64,000 bases of DNA. It comes from CAZWSX01 sp964636985. Its GTDB lineage: Bacteria; Planctomycetota; Planctomycetia; Pirellulales; Pirellulaceae. The translations under genes were made by a program, and so were the position numbers. Below are positions 44,107 to 53,349 of this stretch, piece after piece; the first letter of the stretch is position 1, and every line of letters starts with the position of its first letter. The notes under the pieces are model-generated. The model had not been told where the DNA came from and ran no database searches. It worked only from the letters and a program-made list of their open reading frames with translations. The DNA is taken from assembly GCA_964636985.1 (NCBI GenBank), contig CAZWSX010000001.1, forward strand, positions 558,001 through 622,000, read 5' to 3'.

Positions 44107-45006
44107 CTACTTCAGCAAATGCTCATCGAACCAATCGGCGAAGGCCGTGATGTCTTCGGTTGACTTCCAGAAATTGCCCCAGCCGTGACCTTTGCCTGGG
44201 CGGACGATGAGTTTGACAGTCGACGCGCCCACTTCTTTGGCTCGTTCGGCAAATCGCTCGGCCTGTTGCAAGGGAACGACCTCATCCTTATCGCCGTGAA
44301 TGATGAGCGTGGGCGGAAGCTTGTCGGTCACCGCGTAGATGGGCGAGAGTTCACGACCGAGCTTGGTGCGATCCTCCGCCGAGAGTCCTTTGGCGCCGAA
44401 GGCGACTTCCAGTGGTGCGAGTGGCCCGGCTCCTAGTCCGTCGCATCCTTCTAAGCCGTAGTTGAGGAAGTCGGTGGGCGGAAAGAAACACGCTGCCGCT
44501 TGAACGGTACTCGATTCTCGCTCGACGGGGTCGGGAGCATCAGCTTTGCCTGGACCGCCACGCGCGGCGAGCGAGAGCGTCAGATGTCCGCCGGAGCTTG
44601 CCCCTAAGACGCCGAGGCGATTTGGATCGACGCCGAAGCGTTTCGCGTTGAATTTGATGAAACGGGCAGCTCGTTGGACGTCCTGAATTTCGTCGGCGAT
44701 TTGAAAGCGCGGTTGCGAACTGGTGACCACCGCGAAGATGGTGTAGCCGCGTTTGAGGAACTCTTCGTAGTCGCTGGGGCGGATGGTCACCATCAGCGGC
44801 GTGTCTTTGCTCGAGAGCCAGCCGCCGTTGACCAGGAACATCAGGCCGCAGCCGTTGGGCTTTTGCGGTTGGAACACGTCCATCGTGAGGGCCATGCCGT
44901 GCTTTCGCCCGTAGACGACGTCCTCGGTGCGCTGCACGTCTTGCGCTGCGGCCAAGTTGTGGAGCACAAAGCCGGTGATAAACGCGAAGAGCAATAGGTT
45001 GCGCAT
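44107..45006 (-). CDS. Secreted alpha/beta-hydrolase (esterase/BD-FAE-like)
   Basis: 299 residues with a short signal peptide (LLLFAFITGFVLHNLAAAQD). The nucleophile elbow is GVLGASSGGHLTLSLA, the acid site IHGDKDEVVPLQQAE and a C-terminal GHGWGN supplies the His. The oxyanion loop reads VNGGW where the family often has HGGG, a variation that may affect activity. Acetyl xylan or feruloyl esterase-like activity is plausible, not shown. First gene of a unit with the acyl-CoA ligase and NAT. Confidence 0.85.
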   Translation of the reverse strand: MRNLLLFAFITGFVLHNLAAAQDVQRTEDVVYGRKHGMALTMDVFQPQKPNGCGLMFLVNGGWLSSKDTPLMVTIRPSDYEEFLKRGYTIFAVVTSSQPRFQIADEIQDVQRAARFIKFNAKRFGVDPNRLGVLGASSGGHLTLSLAARGGPGKADAPDPVERESSTVQAAACFFPPTDFLNYGLEGCDGLGAGPLAPLEVAFGAKGLSAEDRTKLGRELSPIYAVTDKLPPTLIIHGDKDEVVPLQQAERFAERAKEVGASTVKLIVRPGKGHGWGNFWKSTEDITAFADWFDEHLLK

Positions 45007-45162
45007 GGGATGGAACTCGTCGAGCGGGATAGGGACTTTCTATCGTAATACGAGTTGGCTGTCGCAGGAGTGGACTTGAGCAGTGCCGACGTGTGCTTGA
45101 CATACCGTGGCGGCGTCGTTCTGATCCGTGGCTGGTTTCCAAATCGTGGAAGGATGGACGCT

Positions 45163-46683
45163 ATGTCGGCAACCGCGCAAACGGCACTCGATTCGCTGGT
45201 CAAACACATTCGCGAGACGACGCTTCTGTCGTCGGCGGAGGCGCTGCTCTCTTGGGACGAGCAAACCTATTTGCCCGAATCGGCCGCGGAATTCCGGGCT
45301 GATCAGCTGGCGATCCTTTCGGGGATGATCCATCAGCGGCACACGGACAAACGGATTGGCGATTGGTTGGCGACATTGGCCGACAGCGATTTGGCCAAGA
45401 ATCCCGAATCGGACACCGGAACCATCATTCGCGAAATCAAACGCGATTTCGACAAGCAGACCAAGTTGCCGCAGGCGTTGGTGGAAGAAATCGCCCGGAC
45501 GCAGACGCTTGCGCAGCGGACGTGGATCGATGCTCGCAAGAGCAACGATTACAAGTCGTTCGCTCCGATTCTTGAGAAGACGTTCCAGCTGCAACGCGAG
45601 CGGGCCGACCATTTGAAAACAGGCTCGTGCCGGTACGACGCGCTGTTGGATGACTACGAGCCCGATGCCAAAACGTCCGAAGTCGCTGCGGTTCTTGCTG
45701 GCTTGCGCAACGAACTCGCGCCGCTGATTGCGAGGATCGCCTCGGCTCCGAAGCAGGTGAGCGACCAGGTTCTGCGCCGACACTACCCGGCGGCCGAGCA
45801 AGAGAAATTCGCCAAAGCCGCGGCGGCCGAGATCGGCTTCGATTTCGCGCGCGGGCGACTTGATGTCACGGCCCATCCCTTCTGCACGATGACGGGGCCG
45901 CACGATGTGCGGATGACGACGCGGTACGACGAGAGCTTTTTCCAGATGGCCTTCTTTGGTGTACTGCACGAAGCCGGACACGGCATCTACGACCAAGGAT
46001 TGCGTGCTGAGTGGTACGGCTTGCCTCCGGGGACGTACGTCTCGCTTGGCGTTCACGAGTCCCAGTCGCGGATGTGGGAGAACCTGGTCGGTCGGAGCCG
46101 CGCGTTCTGGAGCTACTTCTTTCCGAAATTGCAGAAGGCTTTCCCGGCGGCGGTTGGCGGTGCGTCGCTCGACGAGTTCTACGGCGCGGTGAACAAGGTT
46201 GAGCCCTCGCTCATTCGCGTCGAAGCCGACGAAGCGACGTACAATCTGCACATCATCATTCGCTTCGAGCTGGAGCAGGCGCTGATCGATGAGAAGCTTG
46301 CGTTCAGCGACTTGCCTGATGCGTGGCGCGACAAGTACCAGAAGTACCTAGGCATCAAGCCCGAGACCGATTCCGATGGCTGCATGCAGGACATCCACTG
46401 GGCGGCGGCCTTAGTCGGCTACTTTGCGACCTATTCGCTGGGCAATTTGTATTCGGCGCAGTTGTTCGAAGCCGCCGCGCGCGATCTCGGGCCGCTCGAG
46501 CCGATGTTCGCTCGCGGCGAGTTCACGCCGCTGCGGGAGTGGCTCGTCAAAAATGTCCACTCCAAGGGACAATGCATGTCGGCCGGAGAGTTGGTGAAGC
46601 GGGCGGTTGGAAAACCGTTGTCGCACGAGCCGCTGCTGAGGTATTTGAAAGGCAAACTTTATCCCATTTATGGGATTGGTTGA
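45163..46683 (+). CDS. Carboxypeptidase M32 (Taq-type metallocarboxypeptidase)
   Basis: 506 residues, normal for M32. The zinc motif is HEAGHGIYDQG with His269, Glu270 and His273; the MGxxxHE-like lead-in reads FGVLHEAGH, then SLGVHESQSRMWEN gives the third-ligand region. GGAAGG lies upstream of ATG 45163; ATG 45154 is also possible. The enzyme removes C-terminal residues from peptides in the cytoplasm. Followed by one REP-like hairpin. Confidence 0.93.
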   Translation: MSATAQTALDSLVKHIRETTLLSSAEALLSWDEQTYLPESAAEFRADQLAILSGMIHQRHTDKRIGDWLATLADSDLAKNPESDTGTIIREIKRDFDKQTKLPQALVEEIARTQTLAQRTWIDARKSNDYKSFAPILEKTFQLQRERADHLKTGSCRYDALLDDYEPDAKTSEVAAVLAGLRNELAPLIARIASAPKQVSDQVLRRHYPAAEQEKFAKAAAAEIGFDFARGRLDVTAHPFCTMTGPHDVRMTTRYDESFFQMAFFGVLHEAGHGIYDQGLRAEWYGLPPGTYVSLGVHESQSRMWENLVGRSRAFWSYFFPKLQKAFPAAVGGASLDEFYGAVNKVEPSLIRVEADEATYNLHIIIRFELEQALIDEKLAFSDLPDAWRDKYQKYLGIKPETDSDGCMQDIHWAAALVGYFATYSLGNLYSAQLFEAAARDLGPLEPMFARGEFTPLREWLVKNVHSKGQCMSAGELVKRAVGKPLSHEPLLRYLKGKLYPIYGIG

Positions 46684-46714
46684 TTGTCCGAACGGGCGAC
46701 GGTGATTCCCGTTG

Positions 46715-46757
46715 GTTCGTCCACCGCGCCCAGACAGGATTGTCTGGGCCACTTTTT
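46715..46757. repeat. REP-like palindrome, family 1 (single copy)
   Basis: GCCCAGACA, loop GGAT, TGTCTGGGC at 46728-46749, perfect stem. Flanked by GTCCACCGC on the left and CACTTTTTGC on the right, the same flanks as the right copies of the pairs. It lies 45 bp after the carboxypeptidase stop. No left partner is seen. Confidence 0.88.
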
Positions 46758-46863
46758 GCAGGAAATCCTCTTGCGGAGCGCCCCGCATCTCGACGAAAAT
46801 CACATCTACCTCCATTGATTGATTCCCGCCTCGCTTCCCACCTTTTTGAGCGACGAGCAACCC

Positions 46864-48231
46864 ATGCTTACCATTCTTGGAAAAGGGTCGAGCAATCCGT
46901 TTTGCGATGGCTTTTCGCGACGTGATTTCCTCACGGTTGGGGGCATGGCCTTAGGTGGGCTGACGCTGCCTGAGATGTTGCAGGCGGAGTCGCGGCCGGA
47001 AGGGCGATCGCATAAGGCGATTATTAACGTCTTTTTGCCGGGTGGCCCTCCCCATATCGATATGTGGGATTTGAAGCCGAATGCACCATCGGAAATTCGG
47101 GGTGAGTATAGCCCGATCTCGACCAACGTTCCGGGGATGGAGATCTGCGAGCTCTTTCCGCGACTGGCCAAGATGGCCGACCAGTTCGCGATCATCCGTT
47201 CGCTCTCGGATAGCGACGGCGACCACGCCGCGTTTCAGTGCATGACCGGGCGAAAGCGCGGACAGCAAGCGCCGCCAGGCGGTTGGCCCGCTTTTGGGGC
47301 GTGGCAAAGTGCGCTCAAGGGGAATGCCGATCCGGCGATGCCGCCGCATGTGAGCTTGATGTACAAGACGCCCACCAGCACCTGGGGCGATCCGGGCAAT
47401 GGCGGTTTTCTGGGAATGGGGCACGCGCCGTTTCGATTGGTCGACAATAAGGCGACCGACGTTCGCAAGTCGGACAACATGGTGTTGCAAGGAATTACGC
47501 TCGACCGTTTGCAAGATCGCGAAAGCCTGCGGACGGGGCTCGATCATTTCCGCCGCGAGGTGGATACCTCGGGTTCGATGGACGGCCTCGACTCCTTCTC
47601 GCAAAAGGCGATGAGCATTTTGACGTCGTCGAAGCTGGCGGACGCCCTCGATTTGACGCTGGAAGATCCGAAGGTCCTCGCGAAGTATGGCGTTGACGAT
47701 CCGGTGTTCGAGCGGGACGGCGCGCCGAGGATGGTTCGCAACTTCTGCCTGGCTCGACGCTTGGTTGAAGCGGGCGCGCGAGCTGTTTCGATGAACTTCA
47801 TTCGCTGGGACTGGCACGGTCCCGATGGCATGAACTACGTGCAATCGCGCCGGGACTTCCCGTTGCTCGATGCGGGGCTCTCGTCGCTCTTACAAGATTT
47901 GAAGGAGCGCGGGATGGACCGCGACGTGAGCGTGGTGGTGTGGGGGGAATTCGGCCGCACGCCGCGGCTCAACTCAAACAACAGCCGCGACCACTGGCCC
48001 CAAGCCAACGCCTGCGTGATCGCCGGCGGCGGCATGAAGATGGGTCAAGTGATCGGCAGCACCAACCGCAACGCCGAGCATCCGCACGATCGGCCGGTGA
48101 AGTTCCAGGAAGTCTTTGCCACGCTCTACACCAAGGCGGGGCTGAACCTCAACACGCGCCGCTTCGACTTGCGAGGCCGCCCGCAGTACCTGGTCGACGA
48201 AGGGATCGAGCCGATCCGCGAGTTGATGTAG
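46864..48231 (+). CDS. DUF1501 protein with Tat signal
   Basis: 455 residues from ATG 46864. The N-terminus has FSRRDFLTVGGMALGG, a twin-arginine export signal at 19-20. The body follows the DUF1501 pattern: INVFLPGGPPHIDMWDLKP, DHAAFQCMTGRK, GFLGMGHAPF, SVVVWGEFGRTPRLN, GRDHW-like NSRDHWPQANA. DUF1501 proteins are related to alkaline phosphatase/sulfatase folds and in planctomycetes typically sit with DUF1549/DUF1553 cytochrome proteins; no such partner lies next to this one. Function unknown. Confidence 0.92.
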   Translation: MLTILGKGSSNPFCDGFSRRDFLTVGGMALGGLTLPEMLQAESRPEGRSHKAIINVFLPGGPPHIDMWDLKPNAPSEIRGEYSPISTNVPGMEICELFPRLAKMADQFAIIRSLSDSDGDHAAFQCMTGRKRGQQAPPGGWPAFGAWQSALKGNADPAMPPHVSLMYKTPTSTWGDPGNGGFLGMGHAPFRLVDNKATDVRKSDNMVLQGITLDRLQDRESLRTGLDHFRREVDTSGSMDGLDSFSQKAMSILTSSKLADALDLTLEDPKVLAKYGVDDPVFERDGAPRMVRNFCLARRLVEAGARAVSMNFIRWDWHGPDGMNYVQSRRDFPLLDAGLSSLLQDLKERGMDRDVSVVVWGEFGRTPRLNSNNSRDHWPQANACVIAGGGMKMGQVIGSTNRNAEHPHDRPVKFQEVFATLYTKAGLNLNTRRFDLRGRPQYLVDEGIEPIRELM

Positions 48232-48242
48232 GAGAGGAAGAA

Positions 48243-48382
48243 AGTAGGACGGACAATCCTGTCCGTCCGCGGTGGACTTTGGTGATTTGGTTGTTTGCGA
48301 GCAGCAAGGTTGGTGACTGTTGCTTCTATGTGAACGGGAGTGGGGAGCCAACCTCGCCGGACAGGATTGTCCGGCCTACTTT
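48243..48382. repeat. REP-like palindrome pair, family 1
   Basis: Left hairpin at 48247-48268 (GGACGGACA, ATCC, TGTCCGTCC) and right hairpin at 48356-48375 (GCCGGACA, GGAT, TGTCCGGC), inverted. Outer flanks AAAGTAGG and CCTACTTT are exact complements. It follows the DUF1501 stop by about 12 bp and abuts the SMI1/KNR4 gene end. Confidence 0.9.
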
Positions 48383-48389
48383 CTGTGGG

Positions 48390-48890
48390 CTAGTCCAACT
48401 CGTACTCACCTGCCTCCATCGATTCCACCAATTCGGTCAGCCAAGCCTCGACACTGGGGTACTCGACTGGCCGGTCTTGGTCTTGCTTCCAGAAGGCGAT
48501 CAACTGCCCCACTTGGCCGCCGTCCTCGACTCCCATGTCGACGCACAGGTAGCTGCCGCCGCCGTTGTGCAGGAATGGAATCCACCCGCGCCGCCAATAG
48601 GTAGGTTCTTCAAAGTCGAGTCCGATCATACTGTCGAACTCTTCTTTGCTGCTCGATATGTATTCCAGCGTGCAGAACTCTCGGTTGAGATGAAACCGAT
48701 CGAAGAACATCGGGTCCTGGCCGTTCCGCCAACTGTATAACTTCCGAAAGGTTGAGGGCAATTTGACGGAGAACTTGGCCTCGAGTGCATTCAGATCGGT
48801 ATCGGACGCTCCCGGTTAAAGAAGGGCGTAGTAATCCGGCCGGTTGGCCGCCAGCCAACGGTCCATCCGCGTGATCAAGTTGTCAACCAT
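48390..48890 (-). pseudogene. SMI1/KNR4 (SUKH)-family gene interrupted by an in-frame stop
   Basis: Read from ATG 48890 (GAGGCGAAG upstream), the frame gives 24 codons ending RPDYYALL, a TAA at 48818-48816, then continues without a break for 141 more codons to 48390. Joined across the stop, it matches the SMI1/KNR4 N-terminal pattern: WLAANRPDYYALL-x-PGASD, then LNALEAKFSVKLPSTFRKLYSW-like and NGQDP. One base change (TTA or CAA-type sense codon to TAA) explains the break. A shorter product could start at TTG 48761. SUKH proteins are immunity proteins of toxin systems or regulatory adaptors. It may be a recent pseudogene, a sequencing error or readthrough. Confidence 0.75.
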
Positions 48891-48948
48891 ACTTCGCCTC
48901 TACACGAGCCCTGCGTAAATGAGGACATTCGCGCCGTGCGACCTGTTG

Positions 48949-49383
48949 TTAAACGTCGCGGTCTTCCCAGTCCTGCCACCGGAGCAAAGGACTTCGGGCT
49001 TGGTGCTCGATGAAGTAACGTGCGGCCGATCGTGCTGATTCTAAGGGAATTAAATTCTTCGGGCGCCAATAACTGTCTCCACCAGCTCCGTAGAACATCA
49101 CGTCGGAATCGGACTCGGAGTCCTCCTGCGACCCCACCGCAATATAGAATTCACCGTCACAAGGTTCATACTGAAGACAAAGAAACGTTGGGTCCATTCC
49201 CAGCCCCATGTCGATTTCGTGGCCAAACACTTTGATGGCAATTGCAAGTGGCGGCTGCGTTGAAATAGCTTGGCGGTGGAGTTTATCCAGCGCCGCATCG
49301 AGTTCTTCAAGCGAGTGGCAAGTTACTGGCGGCTCGCGATCATCAAAATAAATCGTGATCTCATTCGGTTCGGACATGGTCAT
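48949..49383 (-). CDS. Imm1-family-like immunity protein
   Basis: 144 residues, acidic, no leader. SLEELDAALDKLHRQA, then DMGLGMDPTFLCLQYEP, VMFYGAGGDSYWRPKNLIPLE and LLRWQDWED follow the Imm1 pattern (a G-L-G-x-D strand, a Y-G-x-G loop, an LIP-x-E helix start and a final WQ). Imm1 proteins neutralise nuclease-type polymorphic toxins. No toxin gene is seen here. It lies 58 bp before the interrupted SMI1/KNR4 gene on the same strand. The family match is by motif only. Confidence 0.6.
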   Translation of the reverse strand: MTMSEPNEITIYFDDREPPVTCHSLEELDAALDKLHRQAISTQPPLAIAIKVFGHEIDMGLGMDPTFLCLQYEPCDGEFYIAVGSQEDSESDSDVMFYGAGGDSYWRPKNLIPLESARSAARYFIEHQARSPLLRWQDWEDRDV

Positions 49384-49673
49384 CGTTCCTGTTAGCGGGC
49401 GGCGTCCCCATTTTGCGCTGGCTGGGCTGTCGGTAGTGCCATCGAATTCCGGTTAAGATTGTCCCCCCTTCGGCTGAACCAACTCTGCCAGCACTGCGTA
49501 CAGCCTCCATTCGCGGCCAGCTTCCTGGTTCGCCAGAAATCGGCTTGAAAGCTTCGCCCTAAACTGGGCCCCTTTGAGTATGCTGATACGGACCGTCGGC
49601 TGTTTGGATGTCGTGTCCTCGGAGTCGCGTCCTCAAGGTTGTGGACGACTGTAAGTGCCTGTCAGGTAAGAAG

Positions 49674-51524
49674 ATGCAATTTTCCCCTTCCCTTTTGCCG
49701 ACCCTTTTTGCGCTCAATCTGGACGCGATAGACCCCTATGCGGGGCGGCTCGACCTGTGGGCCTGCCAGTGGCTGACCGGGTTTTGGATCATTGGCTTGG
49801 GATGCCTGCTGGGCGTGGCTTTGCTCGCCATTCTGCTGGGCGTTGGGACCGTCCTTTCGAAAATTCCGTTTCTCGGCGGGCTGGCCGAAAGCAACACCAC
49901 GGGACGCGCGGCTTGGGTGGTTTTGACCGCCATCGCCTTTGTCCCGCTCGCTTGGGTGACGTATGCGTCGGCTAAGGCGCAGTGGGCGGCCGCCAAGGTT
50001 CCTATTTCAACGGGCGATCAGCTCACGCAAATGGCGGTGCTGTTTTTGGTGGTTTTGGTATTTGCGGCCTTTATTGCTTTGGCCGTTTTGGTGCTGGTGT
50101 CGCGTCGCACCAGTTCTGAACTGGGGCTGATTTTCGGCGAAGGCGCCATCCCGTGGTTCACGGTGATCGTGGCGGTGTTGGCATTGTGGGGCGTTGCCGG
50201 CATCGTCGCGGTGAAGCGACCGTCGATCATGCTCGAATCGCTTCTCCGGTGGCCGGCCAATCAGACGGAGTACACATTTAACCTGGACGTCCCCGCACCG
50301 GACGTCAGCGAGTTTGCTGATCCCCCTGCCCTGACCCTGTCGCTGGTTCCGAAATCGGGCTTTGTCATTCAAAACCGGGAAGTGAGTGCGGTCGGCCTGG
50401 AGTCGGACGAATCGCTTTTGATTACGACCGTTCCGCCTGAGGATGCTCAGCTGCTGCATCGCATGAACGTGGCGGCGGGCGAGCCAGTGCTGCAAGGGAT
50501 CTCCAAAGAAGGGGGCATGAACCCGTTCGAAGAGCTCAACGTGGGCGACATCTATGTCAAAAACATGGGCGACAAGCCCGCGCACTTGACGGTGCGAATG
50601 TTCGTGATGCCGGCGTCGCCGGAGATGTTGATGGTTCCGCTGGTGGCAGTCGGCGTTGTGTTTTTGTTCTTGCTCTATCTGGTTCACCGGACTGCGACGC
50701 CTAAGTTGGCGGCCGTGGCGTTGGCGACGACCAAGTCGGAAATGTCGTCCCCCCTGTTCCTGGTGCTATTGTCGCTGGGGGTGGTGCTGCTCGCCTTCTT
50801 CCCGCTGATTCCTTACAACACGTTCGGCGAAGACGTGAAGATGCTCAAGGACACCGGGCTGAGCTTGATGCTGGTGTTTTGCTTGTTGCAGGCGTTTTGG
50901 ACCGCCAGTTCGTCGGTGGCCGACGAAATCGACGGCAAGACTGCGTTGACAGTGCTCTCGAAGCCTGTCAGCCGGCGCGATTTTGTGCTCGGCAAGTTTG
51001 TGGGGATCGCCTGGCTGCTGGCCGCGATGTTCGCCGTGTACTCGGTGGTGTACTTCTTAGGTGTGGCCTACAAGCCGATTTACGATGCCCGCGAAGGTGG
51101 CAGTGCGCCGACCGAAGTGACGTGGCAACTTTGCTTTACGCAAGTCGTCTCGGTGATGCCCGGCGTGGCCTTGATTTTCATGGAATCGCTGGTGCTGGCG
51201 GCGATCAGCGTGGCAATCTCGACGCGCCTGCCGATGCTGGCCAATTTCAGCATCTGCTTTGCGATCTATGTGTTGGGACACTTGACCCCGCTGTTGATTC
51301 AATCGCAAGCGGCGAGCGATGTGTATGCGCCGGTGTTATTCATGGCGAGATTGATAGGCACGCTATTACCGGTGCTGGACTTCTTCAGTATCGAGGCCGC
51401 GATTGCGGCCGACAAAACGGTGCCGTTCAGCTACTTGCTCACGGCTGGTGCGTACTGCGTGATTTACAGCGCGGTGGCGATGTTGTTGGCACTCGTGTTG
51501 TTTGAGGACCGCGACTTGGCTTGA
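49674..51524 (+). CDS. ABC-2 type membrane permease with extracytoplasmic domain
   Basis: 616 residues from ATG 49674 (AGGTAAGAAG upstream). About four TM helices lie in the first 190 residues, a soluble domain of about 160 residues follows, then about seven TM helices. The second half has the ABC-2 permease landmarks: ADEIDGKTALTVLSKPVSRRDFVLGKF (here abbreviated) and LVLAAISVAISTRL. No ATP-binding subunit is adjacent. It is of the GldF/NosY-like group common in planctomycetes; transported substrate unknown. Confidence 0.8.
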   Translation: MQFSPSLLPTLFALNLDAIDPYAGRLDLWACQWLTGFWIIGLGCLLGVALLAILLGVGTVLSKIPFLGGLAESNTTGRAAWVVLTAIAFVPLAWVTYASAKAQWAAAKVPISTGDQLTQMAVLFLVVLVFAAFIALAVLVLVSRRTSSELGLIFGEGAIPWFTVIVAVLALWGVAGIVAVKRPSIMLESLLRWPANQTEYTFNLDVPAPDVSEFADPPALTLSLVPKSGFVIQNREVSAVGLESDESLLITTVPPEDAQLLHRMNVAAGEPVLQGISKEGGMNPFEELNVGDIYVKNMGDKPAHLTVRMFVMPASPEMLMVPLVAVGVVFLFLLYLVHRTATPKLAAVALATTKSEMSSPLFLVLLSLGVVLLAFFPLIPYNTFGEDVKMLKDTGLSLMLVFCLLQAFWTASSSVADEIDGKTALTVLSKPVSRRDFVLGKFVGIAWLLAAMFAVYSVVYFLGVAYKPIYDAREGGSAPTEVTWQLCFTQVVSVMPGVALIFMESLVLAAISVAISTRLPMLANFSICFAIYVLGHLTPLLIQSQAASDVYAPVLFMARLIGTLLPVLDFFSIEAAIAADKTVPFSYLLTAGAYCVIYSAVAMLLALVLFEDRDLA

Positions 51525-51590
51525 TCGGCCTTAAAGCTTTGGGGCGTTGGAACATCTTCCTCGCCCAGATCTTCGACGTGTCGGCCTTCG

Positions 51591-52019
51591 CTACGGCTCA
51601 TCGGGCTTGTCAGCCATCTGACGCATCACTCGTTCTCGCCAGGCCGCGAAGTTCTCCATGCTGGCTTCCGTTTCACTGGAGAAGTCGGCAAATTCACCTG
51701 TTTGGCAGTCATAGAATCGAAGGTCGAGCAATTCGCAAGCCCACTTCAGCTGGGCCATCGCTTCGGGGGCGGGAGTCGATTGAACCCCGATGGACTCGAC
51801 GGCGCCATCATCATTGCGGGGGCTGTAGTTGAGCAGGATAAAGAACGTTTCTCCGTCAATCGACGTTTGGCCATCAATGTGACGGTGCTCGGGAAAGGCT
51901 CGTTTGAGCTGATCTTGCACTTCGCTTGGCGTGCCGAGCGAAGGCGGTTTCCAGTCGGTCGGCATTTCCGAGATGCGGATATTCGGCGGGAACCGCATCA
52001 TCAGTCCATCCCACGACAT
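51591..52019 (-). CDS. Hypothetical protein, possibly immunity-type
   Basis: 142 residues with AAGGA 9 bp before ATG 52019. It begins MSWDGLMMRFPPNIRISEMP and DWKPPSLGTPSEVQDQLK, then an IDGETFFILLNYSP strand and LLDLRFYDCQTGEFADF. I have seen this general layout in small cytoplasmic proteins found near SUKH-type immunity genes, but I cannot name the family with certainty. No TM or leader. Confidence 0.6.
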   Translation of the reverse strand: MSWDGLMMRFPPNIRISEMPTDWKPPSLGTPSEVQDQLKRAFPEHRHIDGQTSIDGETFFILLNYSPRNDDGAVESIGVQSTPAPEAMAQLKWACELLDLRFYDCQTGEFADFSSETEASMENFAAWRERVMRQMADKPDEP

Positions 52020-52064
52020 ATCGCGCGTCCTTCTAAAACTTGGAAGACGGGGCCGTTGTCACCG

Positions 52065-53117
52065 CTATTTATCTTCGGTCGGATGATCGGATTCCTCGCG
52101 TTCGTCACTGGCGGGGAAGTTGGCTGTCGCAGTCACCGTCGCTGGCCCTGAAGAGCCGTCTTCGATTTGGACGAAGATCGCTTCGCACTTGGGATGCTTG
52201 GCGATCCACTTGATTCCTTTTTCGCGGCCGAGAACGGCTGCCGCGGTGTCCATCGCATCCGATGTGGTGCAATCAGGCGCAATGACGGTGACGCTTGTGC
52301 GATGGGGGAGTCCTACGCCGGTTTGTGGATCGACGATGTGCGAGTAGCGTCGGCCGCCGATTTCGACGCCGCGAAAGGCGTCGCCTGCCGTGGAGATGGC
52401 GCAGTTCGATAAAAGCAGCTGGCGAGTGGGCTTCCCTTGAGGTTCGATGGGCGCGATTTCCACCAGCCAACCTTTCTTGTTGGGCGGTGGATCACTGAGG
52501 AGCACATCGCCGCTGCCGTCGATGAGTGCCCGCGTGATGCCGTGGTCGCGAAGTTCCTGCATGGCGAGATCGACGGCGTAGCCTTGGCCGATGCCTCCCA
52601 GGTCGAGCCGCATTTTGGGCAGCAGAAGCCGGGCCGTTTTTTGGTCGGCACTGACGACGAGATTTTCGTAGCCGGTGGCTTTGAGGGCTTCGGCGAGTTG
52701 ATCGGCGGGAGGAAGTTCGACCTGGCGTTTGGCGCGGCGCCAGAGTTTTGTCAGGTTGCCGACCGTACAGTCGAAGGCCCCATCCGAGTCGCTGGCGATT
52801 TGTTGCGATTTCGCAAGGATGTCGCCGAGAAGCGGGCTCACGGGCTGCGGGGTGGCGTGCGGGGAACTGGCCGAAAGGCGACTGAGTTCGCTTTCCGGGC
52901 TGTAGTCGCTGCAAATCTTGTCGACTTCGGCGATCTTGGCGAACGCGGCGTCGAGAGCGGGCTTGGCTTTCTCCGGCTCGGCGTAGGCGATGATTGTGAA
53001 ATCGGACCCCATGTGCTGCTCGGTGCGCTCGATTCGCTCCAGCGGAGCAGCATTCGCCAGGCCTAGGAAAACGCTGGCGAGTATCAGCCAGGGGGCCACT
53101 GGGGAGGCCTTGGACAT
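52065..53117 (-). CDS. apbE: FAD:protein FMN transferase (ApbE)
   Basis: 350 residues, signal peptide at the start (PWLILASVFLGLANAAP). Family motifs: TEQHMGSDFTI, a D-x-D...S-E-L-S-R-L segment, LDLGGIGQGYAVD (FAD and Mg site), ALIDGSGDVLLS, SHIVDPQTGVG, and TSDAMDTAAAVLG with the conserved TAxxV-x-G site. ApbE flavinylates Thr of RnfG/NqrC-type subunits in the periplasm; none of those targets lies in the window. The C-terminal 40 residues are a low-complexity tail. Confidence 0.93.
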   Translation of the reverse strand: MSKASPVAPWLILASVFLGLANAAPLERIERTEQHMGSDFTIIAYAEPEKAKPALDAAFAKIAEVDKICSDYSPESELSRLSASSPHATPQPVSPLLGDILAKSQQIASDSDGAFDCTVGNLTKLWRRAKRQVELPPADQLAEALKATGYENLVVSADQKTARLLLPKMRLDLGGIGQGYAVDLAMQELRDHGITRALIDGSGDVLLSDPPPNKKGWLVEIAPIEPQGKPTRQLLLSNCAISTAGDAFRGVEIGGRRYSHIVDPQTGVGLPHRTSVTVIAPDCTTSDAMDTAAAVLGREKGIKWIAKHPKCEAIFVQIEDGSSGPATVTATANFPASDEREESDHPTEDK

Positions 53118-53349
53118 CGTTTTTTTCCAAATCTTCGGAATAAGCGGAGCGGCGGGCGTAAGGGAATATCAACCACCCGTGATGCCAACTGGAGCCGGTC
53201 GATTGTCGCCACGGCAGGTCTCATTTATCATCATAGCTTCCCCACGTGCGGCCACGTGAACACGAATGGCTGGTTGAACACGGTGGTTGCTCAATTCGTA
53301 TCTATGAAGTCGCGATGGCGGCTTGTTCCCCCTTTGGAGACTCTGATCC

